Positions 43,099 to 53,100 of a DNA stretch of 64,000 nt are shown one piece after another. Each line of letters starts with the position of its first letter. The first letter of the stretch is position 1. The stretch spans positions 17,091,738-17,155,737 of the forward strand of contig OY992833.1 of assembly GCA_963921425.1 (NCBI GenBank), in the 5' to 3' direction. This DNA is from Dryas octopetala. Lineage: Eukaryota; Streptophyta; Magnoliopsida; Rosales; Rosaceae. The notes under the pieces are model-generated. The model was not told the origin of the DNA. It searched no databases and saw only the letters and a list, made by a program, of their open reading frames with translations. The position numbers were made by a program, and so were the translations under genes.

Positions 43099-45579
43099 TT
43101 GTGTTCATCATCGCAAGTGCTAAGCTCTTCCTTCACGCAAGTCATCATGGCTACCGTCTATCGGGACACCAGCTCTTCTTCAGGGGCGTCTCAGAATGAT
43201 GAACAACATCAACCTGAGACACCTGAGAAAAGGAGGGGAGCACAACTCCCCAGGACATCTAAGTCCAAAGGTCCCTCAAAAATCCGAGCTGCTCACAAGC
43301 TCCTTAAGGAGAGCCAGCGACATCTAGCCGCTGAAAATGCACTCCTAAAGCAGAATAATGAGCTACTTGCAAAACAGGCCGAGCTGGCCGGGGAACTCGC
43401 ACGCCACCGCGTTCAGCTTGAGAATAGTGGGGGATCGGGCTTCCGATCGCGCCGGACCCGAACCGAGCAGGAGGTCCTTTCACCGTCTCCTTCTCGGCAA
43501 AGCACTCCTGCCGAGCCGAACGATCAGACCGATCGGCAGGACTCGGATCACGTCTTCCCGGGCTTCGAGGACATGCCCCCGGCCGAGTGCCTGAACGCCC
43601 ACCGTCTTCTTCAGCAAAAACAGGCGGCTTTCGGGAAACGTGTCCCCAGGAATTCGGGCGGAGACCGTGCCGACCCGAATACAAACCGACGACCCCCGGC
43701 CCAATCCAGATTAGGGGCCAACAGTCCAGCCGGTTCGGCCGAAACCATGGTCCCGATTGGGGATAGGCTCGGCCCCATCACCAGCCAGGATCCTTCCCCA
43801 TCAGGAGCTCACTCAGGGAGACGATCGGTGAGCGACCGACTGGGATCGACTATGATCATGTCGGATCGACGACCGGTGAGCGAGAGGATCACTCGCCAGC
43901 CGGTGAGTGAGAGACTCGGTGACCAGGCCGAATGCTCAGGGGAAAATGCGGCCGAACCGACCCCGCCCGACGTGGAAAATCTTGTCCGGACTCTGGTCCA
44001 GGACCAAATCCGGAGTGTCCACGATCGGCTCGGCCACGTCGAGGTCTCCAGGGGGTACACCGGTAGGGCCGACCACGGAGAGGAACTCCCCCTCCCGTAC
44101 ACCAGCAGAATCCTGGATGCTGAGGTCTCCCGCGACACCAAACCCCCCAAGATGGATCAGTACGATGGGACCAAGGATCCCTACGACCATCTTGACAGCT
44201 TCAGATACGCCATGGAGGCCCGCCAGGCATCTGAAGCCACGAAGTGCAGAATCTTCCCTTCGACCTTGAAGGGCTCGGCTCGGGGATGGTTCCGAACTCT
44301 CCAACCGAACTCCATCGACTCCTTCTCCGACCTCCGAAGGGCCTTCTTGGCGAGATATCGGGTTGTATCCGAACGACTCTACAACTTGAACGATATGTCG
44401 CTCGTTAAGCAGCAGGAAGGGGAGAGCCTCAAGGCCTATCTGATCCGCTTCAACATCGAGTATACGAAGTGCGACGATTGCGACGATAGGTCAGCTAAGA
44501 ACGCCCTCATGCAAGGTCTGCACGCCGGGGGACTCCGCTCCCACCTAATGAGGAATCCTCCCTCCACTTACGATGAGCTCTCTGCCGAAGCCACTAAGTG
44601 GGCGCGGGCTGAGGAGTGGGATGCTCAGGTGGAGGCCCTGAATCCCAGGCCGACCTCGGCCAAGAGGAAGGAGGGAGAGGTTGCAACTCCCAAACCCCAG
44701 GTCCAATCCAAGAAGACCAGGACCGAGGAGCCACGCCAACTTCTGGGCAAGGGGCCCAAATTTGTCCAGTACACGGAGTACACTCCCCTCAACGCCGGTC
44801 TGGAGGCAATCTACTCCAAGGTCAAAGACCAACTCCCAGTTGCAAGGGAGATCAAGGGACCACCCCCAGACAAAATCAGGGAGGGCGTCTTCTGCAAATA
44901 CCACTCCAATCACGGCCACGTCACGGGCGATTGCTACGCTCTCCGTGACGGGATTGAAACTCTTGCCCGGGCGGGTAAGATCAATCAATTCCTGGCCGGT
45001 GGGCCTAGGGTACCCAAGGCCGCGCCGAAGAAGCCCACCAATACCATCGACGTCCGAGATGCTGCCATCGGATCAATCGGGGGGGGACCAACCTTCGTGG
45101 GGAGCTCGAACCGATCCCAGAAGGAGTATGTCCGACAAGCGGCTCAAGCTCACGAGTCCCTGTCGATCCAGGCAGGTCAGCCCAGCACTTCCAAAAGACA
45201 GCGGAAGGACTGGGCACCGGTCACCTTTGAGCCGAACGAGGCAAACGAGATCATCTTCCCCCACTATGATCCGGTCGTTATAGTGGCTGAGGTGGCCGAG
45301 ACAACCATCGCACGCTCCTTCGTCGATGGAGGGAGCTCAGTCAATATCCTCTACCACTCTGCGTTCGCGCAGATGGGCATCGGCGAGGATAAGCTGGAGA
45401 CCGATACACCTGCCTTGGTCGGGTTCGGGGGAGAAGTGGTTCAGCCCCTCGGACACATCTACCTTCCCCTTTCGCTCGGGAAGACCGATCAAGAAGACCT
45501 GCATGACGTACTTCATTGTCGTCAAGCGGCCGTCAGCCTACAACATCATACTAGGCAGACCGGCTCTGGTCGACCTTGA
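43099..45579 (+). CDS. Gag-protease polyprotein of gypsy element
   Basis: An uninterrupted 826-codon ORF. A second Met at 43147 (MATVYRDTSSSS) is an equally good start. It encodes an N-terminal coiled-coil-like segment, a long low-complexity Pro/Arg/Ser-rich region, the gag capsid domain (about residues 354-500, beginning YDGTKDPYDHLDSFRYAM), a Tat-type zinc knuckle (CKYHSNHGHVTGDC, near residue 599) and the start of an aspartic protease with VDGGSSVNILY (Asp743). Gag builds the virus-like particle. The frame ends at 45579 inside the protease, and the protease's second half lies in the +1 frame of the overlapping pol ORF, so the two must be joined by frameshifting or the ORF is damaged. Confidence 0.9.
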   Translation: MCSSSQVLSSSFTQVIMATVYRDTSSSSGASQNDEQHQPETPEKRRGAQLPRTSKSKGPSKIRAAHKLLKESQRHLAAENALLKQNNELLAKQAELAGELARHRVQLENSGGSGFRSRRTRTEQEVLSPSPSRQSTPAEPNDQTDRQDSDHVFPGFEDMPPAECLNAHRLLQQKQAAFGKRVPRNSGGDRADPNTNRRPPAQSRLGANSPAGSAETMVPIGDRLGPITSQDPSPSGAHSGRRSVSDRLGSTMIMSDRRPVSERITRQPVSERLGDQAECSGENAAEPTPPDVENLVRTLVQDQIRSVHDRLGHVEVSRGYTGRADHGEELPLPYTSRILDAEVSRDTKPPKMDQYDGTKDPYDHLDSFRYAMEARQASEATKCRIFPSTLKGSARGWFRTLQPNSIDSFSDLRRAFLARYRVVSERLYNLNDMSLVKQQEGESLKAYLIRFNIEYTKCDDCDDRSAKNALMQGLHAGGLRSHLMRNPPSTYDELSAEATKWARAEEWDAQVEALNPRPTSAKRKEGEVATPKPQVQSKKTRTEEPRQLLGKGPKFVQYTEYTPLNAGLEAIYSKVKDQLPVAREIKGPPPDKIREGVFCKYHSNHGHVTGDCYALRDGIETLARAGKINQFLAGGPRVPKAAPKKPTNTIDVRDAAIGSIGGGPTFVGSSNRSQKEYVRQAAQAHESLSIQAGQPSTSKRQRKDWAPVTFEPNEANEIIFPHYDPVVIVAEVAETTIARSFVDGGSSVNILYHSAFAQMGIGEDKLETDTPALVGFGGEVVQPLGHIYLPLSLGKTDQEDLHDVLHCRQAAVSLQHHTRQTGSGRP

Positions 45580-48500
45580 CTGCATCGTCCATTACGCCAA
45601 CCTCCTTATCAAGTGTCCGGTGGGCGACGACTGCATCGTCATTCAGGGAGATCAGTGCTCGGCTCGGTCTTGTTACGCCGCTTCGATCAAGCAGAAGGGT
45701 CAGCTGCCGAATTCACAGGAACTCGACTCCATCGCTGATTCAGGCAGGTGGCCGAGGGCGGAAACATTCGACTTCACTTCCGAGCCGAACCCAGACACTC
45801 GGCCCCTTCCCGCCGAGGCCTGGGAGGAAGTGCCGATCTCGGCCGAGACACCGGATCGGCTCGTCCGAGTGGGGACTCAGATCAGCCCCGAGCAACGTTC
45901 TGCCATAGTTGACTTCCTCCGTGCCAATGCGGAAGTGTTCGCCTGGTCTTACGATGACATGCCAGGCATATCGTCTGACGTGATCACCCACAGGCTGAAC
46001 ACCGACCCGGGATGCAAACCGGTCCGTCAGAAGAGGAGGTCATACGATCCGGTCCGATACGCCGCCATGGCTGAAGAGGTAACCAAGTTGCAAAACAACG
46101 GGTTCATCCGGGAGGTCAATTATCCCGACTGGCTTGCCAACGTGGTCATGGTAAAAAAGAACAACGGGAAGTGGAGGATGTGCGTGGACTTCACCGATCT
46201 GAACAGGGCTTGTCCCAAGGATAGCTTTCCCTTGCCCAGAATAGATCAGCTCGTCGATGCGACAGCAGGGCATCAGCTCCTCAGCTTCATGGACGCTTAT
46301 TCTGGGTATAACCAGATACTTATGCACAAGTCCGACCAGGAGGGCACATCTTTCATAACGGACCGCGGCATGTACTGCTACAAGGTCATGCCCTTCGGAC
46401 TCAAAAACGCCGGAGCCACCTACCAAAGGCTGGTCAACCACATGTTCAGATCTTCCATCGGCAAATCCGTAGAGGTTTACGTGGATGACATGCTGGTCAA
46501 AAGCATCAGGGCGGACGATCACGTCAGGGACCTCTCAGACATGTTCGGAGTCCTGAAGGAGTATCAGATGCGGCTGAACCCAGCCAAATGTGTCTTTGGG
46601 GTTCGATCGGGAAAGTTCCTTGGCTACCTGGTCAGCCAACGGGGAATCGAGGCCAATCCAGAGAAAATCCAAGCCTTGATCAACATGAAGTCCCCAAGGA
46701 CACGCAAAGAAATCCAGAGTCTGACTGGAAGAGTCGCCGCCCTGAACCGGTTCATCTCGAAGTCCACTGACCGGTGCCTCCCCTTCTTCAAAGCCTTAAG
46801 GGGAGCAGGGAAGGGCATAGAATGGACCCCCCGATGCGAGCAGGCCTTTCAAGATCTGAAAAGGCACATGGGGGAACCTCCCATATTATCCAAACCGGAG
46901 GAAGGTGAAGAACTTTTTCTCTACCTCTCTGTCTCTGACTCGGCTCTCAGCTCAGTTCTAGTGAGAGAGGTCGGTGGTGTACAACACCCCGTCTTCTATA
47001 CGAGCCGAGCCCTCGCCGATGCCGAGACCAGATATCCAAGGTTCGAGAAGATGGCTCTCGCCCTGGTCAGCTCGGCTCGGAAGTTGAGACCCTACTTCCA
47101 GGCTCATTCAATCGTTGTCTTGACGGATCAGCCGCTCAGACAAATCCTGGCAAAACCCGAGACTTCGGGTCGGCTCATCAAGTGGTCAATCGAGCTCGGC
47201 GAGTTTGACATCATCTACCGTCCCAGGACGGCCATCAAAGGTCAGGCCATGTCGGACTTCATCTGTGAGTCGACCACCTCGACGGAGGATCCACCGCGCA
47301 CCGACGCTATGCCAGCGGCGTCCGATCCGAACACAATCGGCGAACACGGCCAGGTTGATCTCCTCACCTGGACCCTCTATGTGGACGGATCTTCCAACGC
47401 CATGGGAAGCGGAGCCGGGCTTGTTCTGATCTCCCCAGAACAAGTTGTGATGGAGTATGCTCTTCGCTTCAGATTTCAAGCATCTAACAATGAAGCAGAG
47501 TATGAGGCACTCATCGCCGGGCTCAGATTGGCAAAGGAGCTCGGCGCGACCAAACTAAACATCTTCAGCGACTCCCAACTAATCGTCAATCAAATATTGG
47601 GAGAGTATGAGACTCGGGAGCCCAGCATGACTGCCTATCTCGAGAAGACCCGTTTGCTGCTCGGGAACTTTCGCGAATACAAAATATCCCAAATCCCGAG
47701 AGCAGAGAACTGCAGGGCCGACGCCTTAGCACGCTTGGCTTCGGCCACAGACACCGGATCCGCCAGGCATGTTCCAGTCGAAATTCTGGACAGACCTAGC
47801 ACCACCGAAACCGAGGCTGCAGTTATGCAAACCGAGGCCGAGCCGAACTGGATGACGCCGATCATCACCTACCTGGTCTCCGGGATCCTTCCCCCAGAGA
47901 GGGACAGAGCACGTCTCATCAAAACGAGGTCGGCTCGGTTCAGCATGATCGATGGTCAGCTCTACAAGAGGAGCTTCTCCCTGCCTTACTTACGGTGTGT
48001 CACTCCCCAAGAAGGCCAGGATGTGCTGAGAGAAATCCACGAGGGGATATGCGGCAACCACTCTGGAGGAAGAGCCCTAGCCTACAAGACGATCAGACAG
48101 GGTTACTTCTGGCCAACGCTGAACAAGGACGCAGATCATCTGTCCCGCGCTTGTATCAAATGCCAGCAGTTCGCCGCAGTCCCTCATCAACCTCCCCAGT
48201 TGCTGACCTCCATATCCAGTCCCTGGCCGTTCGCGCAGTGGGGACTCGATCTAATCGGCCCTATGCCGAAGGCGAAAGGGCAGGTCACCATGGCGGTAGT
48301 AGCAGTCGACTACTTCACCAAGTGGGCCGAGGCCGAGCCCCTAGCCACAACCACAGCCGAACGGATGGAGACCTTCGTCTGGAAGAACATCATATGCCGG
48401 TTCGGTATGCCGCACACCATCATTGCGGACAATGGCAAACAGTTCGACTGCAAGAAGTTCAGGAGTTTTTGTTCACGTCTGAACATCAACTTGCGCTTCA

Positions 48501-49087
48501 CCGCGCCTTACCATCCGCAGTCGAACGGACAGGTCGAGGCCATCAACAAGATCATCAAGAAGATCATCAAGAAGACCCTCAAGACTAAACTGGATAATGC
48601 TAAGGGAAATTGGCCTGAACTCTTACCAGAAGTGCTTTGGTCCTACCGAACTTCCTATCGCAACTCCACGAAGGAAACACCCTATGCATTGGCGTTCGGA
48701 ACTGACGCCGTCGTCCCGGTCGAAATGGGGACTCCTTCATTCCGGACCGGCACATACAATCCCGAGACCAATGACACCGGACTTCGGCTCGGCCTGGACA
48801 TAATCGAGGAGAGGCGAACCGACGCCAATCTCTGCCGAGCCGCTTACCAACAAAGGGTAGCCAAATACTACAATCAAAGGGTCAAACCCAGAAGCTTCGG
48901 ATTGGGCAGTCTCGTCATGAAAAAGAATCCCCTTGCCATCAAGGAAAGCTCATTCGATCCGAACTGGACCGGACCATACAGAATCACAGGCATAGTCAAG
49001 CCTGGCACTTACAACTTGGCCACTCTGGCTAGGAAGCCTCTCAAGCATAGCTGGAACGCTGAACACTTGAAGACTTATTACCAGTAA
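45326..49087 (+). CDS. Pol polyprotein (RT, RNase H, integrase) of gypsy element
   Basis: An open frame of 1253 codons. Its first ATG is probably not a native start, because the opening 50 or so codons are the protease read out of frame. From about 45490 it carries the protease C-terminal half (NIILGRPAL), the reverse transcriptase with YVDD (residues 385-388), the RT-linked RNase H (about 530-640), a second RNase H (YVDGSS at 685, to about 810), the integrase zinc region (His905 onward, CIKCQQF) and the integrase core with a D,D35E triad at 975, 1035 and 1071, then a C-terminal chromatin-proximal region. No stop interrupts it. It overlaps the gag ORF by 254 bp in the +1 frame. Confidence 0.92.
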   Translation: MEGAQSISSTTLRSRRWASARISWRPIHLPWSGSGEKWFSPSDTSTFPFRSGRPIKKTCMTYFIVVKRPSAYNIILGRPALVDLDCIVHYANLLIKCPVGDDCIVIQGDQCSARSCYAASIKQKGQLPNSQELDSIADSGRWPRAETFDFTSEPNPDTRPLPAEAWEEVPISAETPDRLVRVGTQISPEQRSAIVDFLRANAEVFAWSYDDMPGISSDVITHRLNTDPGCKPVRQKRRSYDPVRYAAMAEEVTKLQNNGFIREVNYPDWLANVVMVKKNNGKWRMCVDFTDLNRACPKDSFPLPRIDQLVDATAGHQLLSFMDAYSGYNQILMHKSDQEGTSFITDRGMYCYKVMPFGLKNAGATYQRLVNHMFRSSIGKSVEVYVDDMLVKSIRADDHVRDLSDMFGVLKEYQMRLNPAKCVFGVRSGKFLGYLVSQRGIEANPEKIQALINMKSPRTRKEIQSLTGRVAALNRFISKSTDRCLPFFKALRGAGKGIEWTPRCEQAFQDLKRHMGEPPILSKPEEGEELFLYLSVSDSALSSVLVREVGGVQHPVFYTSRALADAETRYPRFEKMALALVSSARKLRPYFQAHSIVVLTDQPLRQILAKPETSGRLIKWSIELGEFDIIYRPRTAIKGQAMSDFICESTTSTEDPPRTDAMPAASDPNTIGEHGQVDLLTWTLYVDGSSNAMGSGAGLVLISPEQVVMEYALRFRFQASNNEAEYEALIAGLRLAKELGATKLNIFSDSQLIVNQILGEYETREPSMTAYLEKTRLLLGNFREYKISQIPRAENCRADALARLASATDTGSARHVPVEILDRPSTTETEAAVMQTEAEPNWMTPIITYLVSGILPPERDRARLIKTRSARFSMIDGQLYKRSFSLPYLRCVTPQEGQDVLREIHEGICGNHSGGRALAYKTIRQGYFWPTLNKDADHLSRACIKCQQFAAVPHQPPQLLTSISSPWPFAQWGLDLIGPMPKAKGQVTMAVVAVDYFTKWAEAEPLATTTAERMETFVWKNIICRFGMPHTIIADNGKQFDCKKFRSFCSRLNINLRFTAPYHPQSNGQVEAINKIIKKIIKKTLKTKLDNAKGNWPELLPEVLWSYRTSYRNSTKETPYALAFGTDAVVPVEMGTPSFRTGTYNPETNDTGLRLGLDIIEERRTDANLCRAAYQQRVAKYYNQRVKPRSFGLGSLVMKKNPLAIKESSFDPNWTGPYRITGIVKPGTYNLATLARKPLKHSWNAEHLKTYYQ

Positions 49088-50099
49088 AATGTAGTTAGGA
49101 TCGGGGACTGTCCGACCTAACACCTATTCCGATCAATGAAGAGATGAACACATTTTGACTCATTTCTTCTTATTTTTCGAAACAAACACTGGGGACTCTA
49201 CTCCTATACACTTCCAACAAAGAGGAAAGATCTAAGTGTTTCCTTCGAAAAAATAATAAACTCATGTGTCGAGCTGGCGCGCCATTTCCGGCCCGACGCT
49301 CGGCATATTACAGACTCATCAGGTCTATAAACTCATGTGTCGAGCTGGCGCGCCATTTCCGGCCCGATGCTCGGCATATTACAGACTCATCAGGTCTATA
49401 AACTCATGTGTCGAGCGGGCGCGCCATTTCCGGTCCGATGCTCGGCATATTACAGACTCATCAGGTCTATAAACTCATGTGTCGAGCGGGCGCGCCATTT
49501 CCGGCCCGATGCTCGGCATATTACAGACTTATCAGGTCTATAAAAATCCCTGTCCGAGCCGAAGTGACTTCCTACAGTCCTAACGTTCAACAGGATATTT
49601 CTAAAAGAAAAATATACACTCCAACCAAAACTTTCATCGTGCATGCCGAGCCGATCTGAAAGTAGGTTTGAATATTTTTCTCAAAAAACTGCATTCCTAA
49701 ATATCTCAATGGGTATGCCGAGCCCATCCGGGATCAACTAGGGTTTTTGAATTTTTACTTATCTTGGTTATGCTTATCAAGCTGATCCGAAGACAAGTTC
49801 TAATTTATCATTACCATTCATTTTTATTGCGATCGGCATGCCGAGCCGATCTCAAAATGCTTTGGTTTTTATTATGTTTTTCACTTTTATCATTTTCTTG
49901 TCCATGTGTTATTAGTTTTGTCTTTTAGCTTAATTTCCGAGCCGAACTGACAGCAACTTGTATCATAAAAAGAAAATACTGATAAAATTAAACGAGATAA
50001 ATCAAAAACAACATATTGTTCAAAAATCAAATCAAACCCGAGCCACACATCGGCTCGGGGAAAAAAGTAAAAACTTAACATAAAAATAAAATGCAGCTA
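49088..50099 (+). other. Spacer between pol and the antisense gene
   Basis: About 1 kb of lower-GC internal retrotransposon sequence with no sense ORF. It contains the 71-bp tandem array and several isolated CCGAGCCGA/TGCCGAGCCGATC motifs. Confidence 0.7.
49261..49544 (+). repeat. 4 x 71-bp tandem repeat
   Basis: Four consecutive 71-bp units start CTCATGTGTCGAGC at 49261, 49332, 49403 and 49474, differing by only a few substitutions (for example GAGCTGG versus GAGCGGG). Each contains the palindrome GGCGCGCC. All three forward frames can be open across several units, but the repeat phasing makes these artefacts. Confidence 0.95.
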
Positions 50100-52455
50100 T
50101 CATCCCGATCGCTCGGCAGGTCCCTCCAGGATTGGCTCAGTAGACTCCTCGGGCGTCTCCTCGCCGAGCTGCACCACCTCAACCCCGCCGATCTGCGTCT
50201 CAGCATTAGGATCGGATTCGGGAACTGGGGGGATCGGGATCGGCTCACAGTCAGGCAGCGGAGGATCCTCCGGAGTCGGCTCGGCTTCAGCGGGGACTTG
50301 GCGATCGGGAGGAGGAGGAAGCTCGTCCTGGTGATTCCCCTGGGTATCCTCCCCCTCGTCATCGGACTCGCCAAGGAATGAGACATCCCAGTCCGGCCTC
50401 TTCGATTTGATCGCCTCCAAGAGCTCTTGATACCCATCAAAATGGGCATCAGCCAGTGCCTGGACGCTTGGAATCCCAGCTCGACGCCGAGACTCGGCCG
50501 CCCTTCGTTCGGCCTCCTCAACATCTCGCTGGAGCTGATCAGCAAGTTGCCCCAGGTCGGCCACCTTCTGCTCCGAGGACGCAAGCTCCTTCCTGAGCCG
50601 AGCGACCTCTACCTCCCTCTCAGCCAACTTGGACCGAAGACCCGCCGACCGGTCGCGCTCGGCCTTCACCACGCGCTCGGCCTCGGCCAGCTTCTCCTTG
50701 AGCTCTTGGGTCCGCTCCCGAAATCTCCCCAGTGTCGCCTCGGCCTCGACGGCGGCATGGGCAGCTTCGAACTGCCTCATGGCGAGCTGCAAAAGAAACA
50801 CATTTATCACTAATCTGAACCGAGCGGATAGACGAAATCCGAAGTTAGAAAGACTTACCAACATAGCCTGGCGGGATGTGGTCAGAGCTTGGTAGCTGAA
50901 GCTCGGCTCGTCCTGACCAGCCCAGAGCCCCTCCCGCGCCCTCGCCGTCATCACGCGCTTAAGGCCCGAGACGAACGGCTCGATGCAGGGGTCCACCTCC
51001 ACCGCCTTCAAGGGCGCCGAGCCGGACGCCTCAGCACCAGAACCACTGGGCTCGGCCCGAGCTCTCTTTTCCACCCGGGCCTCGCTTTGGGGAGCCTTCC
51101 TCTTCTCTGCTGGCCGAGCCGGTCTCGGCGCAGAAGATCCAGGCTGAGCTGCCGCTGCGGCAGGAACCTGGACCGGCTCGGCAGGAGCCCGCCCCGCGGC
51201 CCTCCTTTGGACACTCCGAGCAGCCTTCCTCCTAAGACGAGCCTCCAGCTCGGTGGGCGCCATCCCCCTCTCGGCTCGCGGATTCCACCTGGGCACAAAC
51301 CAGGAGATCCCGCTTTGTCTGATCTGAGATTCCCCGAGCAGAAACTTAGTTGACAAGTATTCTGCTGGTGAATCCCTGATCTCGGCGATCTGATCCTTGA
51401 GCTCGCCCCTCAGCTTGTATTTGCCCCAGCTGACTGCAAAGACGAAACCAAAAAGAGTTAGGAAAAAATACAATTATCAAAAAAAAAACATATACAAATT
51501 GCCCTCGGATCGGCCCCGGATGTCCAATGCCCACCTGGAATCCTAAAGGCTCTGGGGACCCGAGCCGAGGTGGTGCTGTTCGGATCGGCGAACTCCCAAT
51601 CCCCAGAGACAAAAAAGTATCTTCTCTTCCATGTCTTCTGGGAGGAGGGATTCCCACTGAAGAGTGGCCCCGAGTACGCCTGGAGGTTGTAGAATCCGAG
51701 CTCACTCTGCTTCGACCTCAGCGCGTAATTGCAGAACAGGACATCCTTGTGTGGCACACACTTGTGCACTTTGTGCCACAAGATATGCATGGACAGGATT
51801 ATCCTGTATACGTTCGGATTCAGTTGGTGTGGCGCCGCGCCGATCGTCGCGAGCCAGTCCTGCAGGAATGGGTGTAGGGGGAGCCGAACCCCATTCTCGA
51901 ACATCTCTGGGTACATGGTCACCCATCCCCTGGGGGGTCGGCTCGGCTTCTCCCCTTCCATCGGCAATCTCGTCTGCACGGACTCGGGAACTGAGTACCT
52001 ATCCCTCAAGTCCCTGAGATGATACTCTGTCATCTCATTAGGGATCTGATCGGCTTTCCACGCCAAATCCTCGTAAAAATCCGGGTCGATCGGACTCCCC
52101 GTCATTCCCTGAGCCGAGGTCGACGCCTCGTGACCCCTGTCTCTTTCGTCCGAACCTGAGGTGAGTCTGCTCGGGATGGTGGCGATCGGCTCGACGTCAA
52201 GAGGCTCTTCGTCACCTCCTTCGGTCGTCCCTTGTTCCCGGTCAGAACTCAATATTTCGGGGTTTTCCTGGTCCCCTCGGGCTCGGCGCTCTCCACCTGG
52301 GTTGCGATTCAATGCCGAGCCGGCCTCGTCCAATTCTTCGACAAGCCATCCCAACTTGCCTCGCCCGCCGGTGGGCTTCGGCTCTGCTCGGCGTCACTAT
52401 CCCCCTCAAAGGCTTCTCCCGAGCCGATCCGGCCACTCGAGTCAGTCTCAGACAT
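50100..52455 (-). CDS. Antisense gene inside gypsy element (Transposase_28 domain)
   Basis: Three exons read against the retrotransposon: about 52455-51535, 51433-50859 and 50786-50100 (TGA). Donors and acceptors (CCAG/GTGGGC..GCAG; TTG/GTAAGT..GCAG) join in phase. Exon 1 encodes the 'putative gypsy type transposon' domain (PF04195-like: RLPLHPFLQDWLATIGAAP, then ILSMHILWHK). Exon 2 is Ala/Pro/Arg-rich. Exon 3 encodes a long charged coiled coil (RERTQELKEKLAEAERV onward) and a Pro/Glu-rich acidic tail. The first ATG (52455, MSETDSSGRIGSGEAFEGDS) is out of frame with the main exon 1 reading, so one frameshift near 52370-52430 is implied. Function is unknown. Extra antisense ORFs are known in Tat-lineage elements. 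Confidence 0.7.
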
Positions 52456-52787
52456 CACTAACAGTTTTTCTACTTTCTCTCTCTAACTTTATGGATCAAA
52501 ACGTATGCTTTTCAAGAACTCTCAAGAACACACACCCAAAACCCGAAAATGCAAAACTCAGAAAATGAGGAGAATCACTTACTGGTTTTCCTCCGGCCAA
52601 AGTCTCCACCCCTCACACACTCAGACCAACCTCGCCTACGGCCACGCTCGGTCGGAACTGCGGCCGGACTGCTGCACTGACGACGGAGATAGAAGAGGAT
52701 TCGCGACGGAGGAGAGGATTCGCAGAGAGAGAGAGTGGAGATTTCTGGAAAAATTGGAAAGTGAACAGGAAGAGAGAGAAAGGGGCC

Positions 52788-52794
52788 TTTTATA
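52788..52794 (-). promoter_or_regulatory. TATA box of the antisense gene
   Basis: TATAAAA on the minus strand within GGGGTATAAAAGGCCCC, about 335 bp upstream of the antisense start codon. A GA-rich leader follows. It would give the antisense gene its own promoter inside the retrotransposon. Confidence 0.6.
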
Positions 52795-53085
52795 CCCCAT
52801 GCAAATCAGATCTCAGCCCTTCATTTCTGGCGCTTCACATGCCAGATCTTGACACCTGTCAAGCATTCAAAAATGCCCATAACGAGGTGACCCTTACGTT
52901 CCCCCATGCAGAAATCAAACGTCCCTTCACCTGTCCCTGAGATATTTTGGCCAATCACAAGTCGTCATGTGTTCGGATCTTCGGGAACATGGACTTGTAG
53001 GGTTCGGCTCGGATCAAACAAAGTGCTATCTTTGGGAAGATCCTTACATTTCAACTTCCAATCCACCACTGCCCGCTCGGATCGG

Positions 53086-53100
53086 AAGTTGGGGGACTCC
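53086..53100 (+). other. Polypurine tract
   Basis: AAGTTGGGGGACTCC abuts the 3' LTR. The G-rich run is the likely plus-strand primer for reverse transcription, interrupted by a few pyrimidines as in other Tat elements. Confidence 0.6.

Noticed and set aside
43304-45283. Long open frames on other frames and the opposite strand of gag (up to about 200 codons)
   Set aside because: High GC and few stop-prone codons in gag create shadow frames. None has recognisable domains, splice context or start signals.
45740-48803. Shadow frames within pol
   Set aside because: The pol frame is conserved across RT, RNase H and integrase motifs; the alternatives show none.
49266-49659. Tandemly repetitive protein (units containing RAGAPFPARCSAYY)
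   Set aside because: It is produced by the 71-bp repeat, whose length is not a multiple of three, so the same peptide appears in three frames. No start context or domain.
50075-50584. Second antisense frame of about 170 codons overlapping exon 3 of the antisense gene
   Set aside because: It is an arginine/serine-rich shadow of the coiled-coil exon, while the chosen frame joins in phase with two upstream exons.
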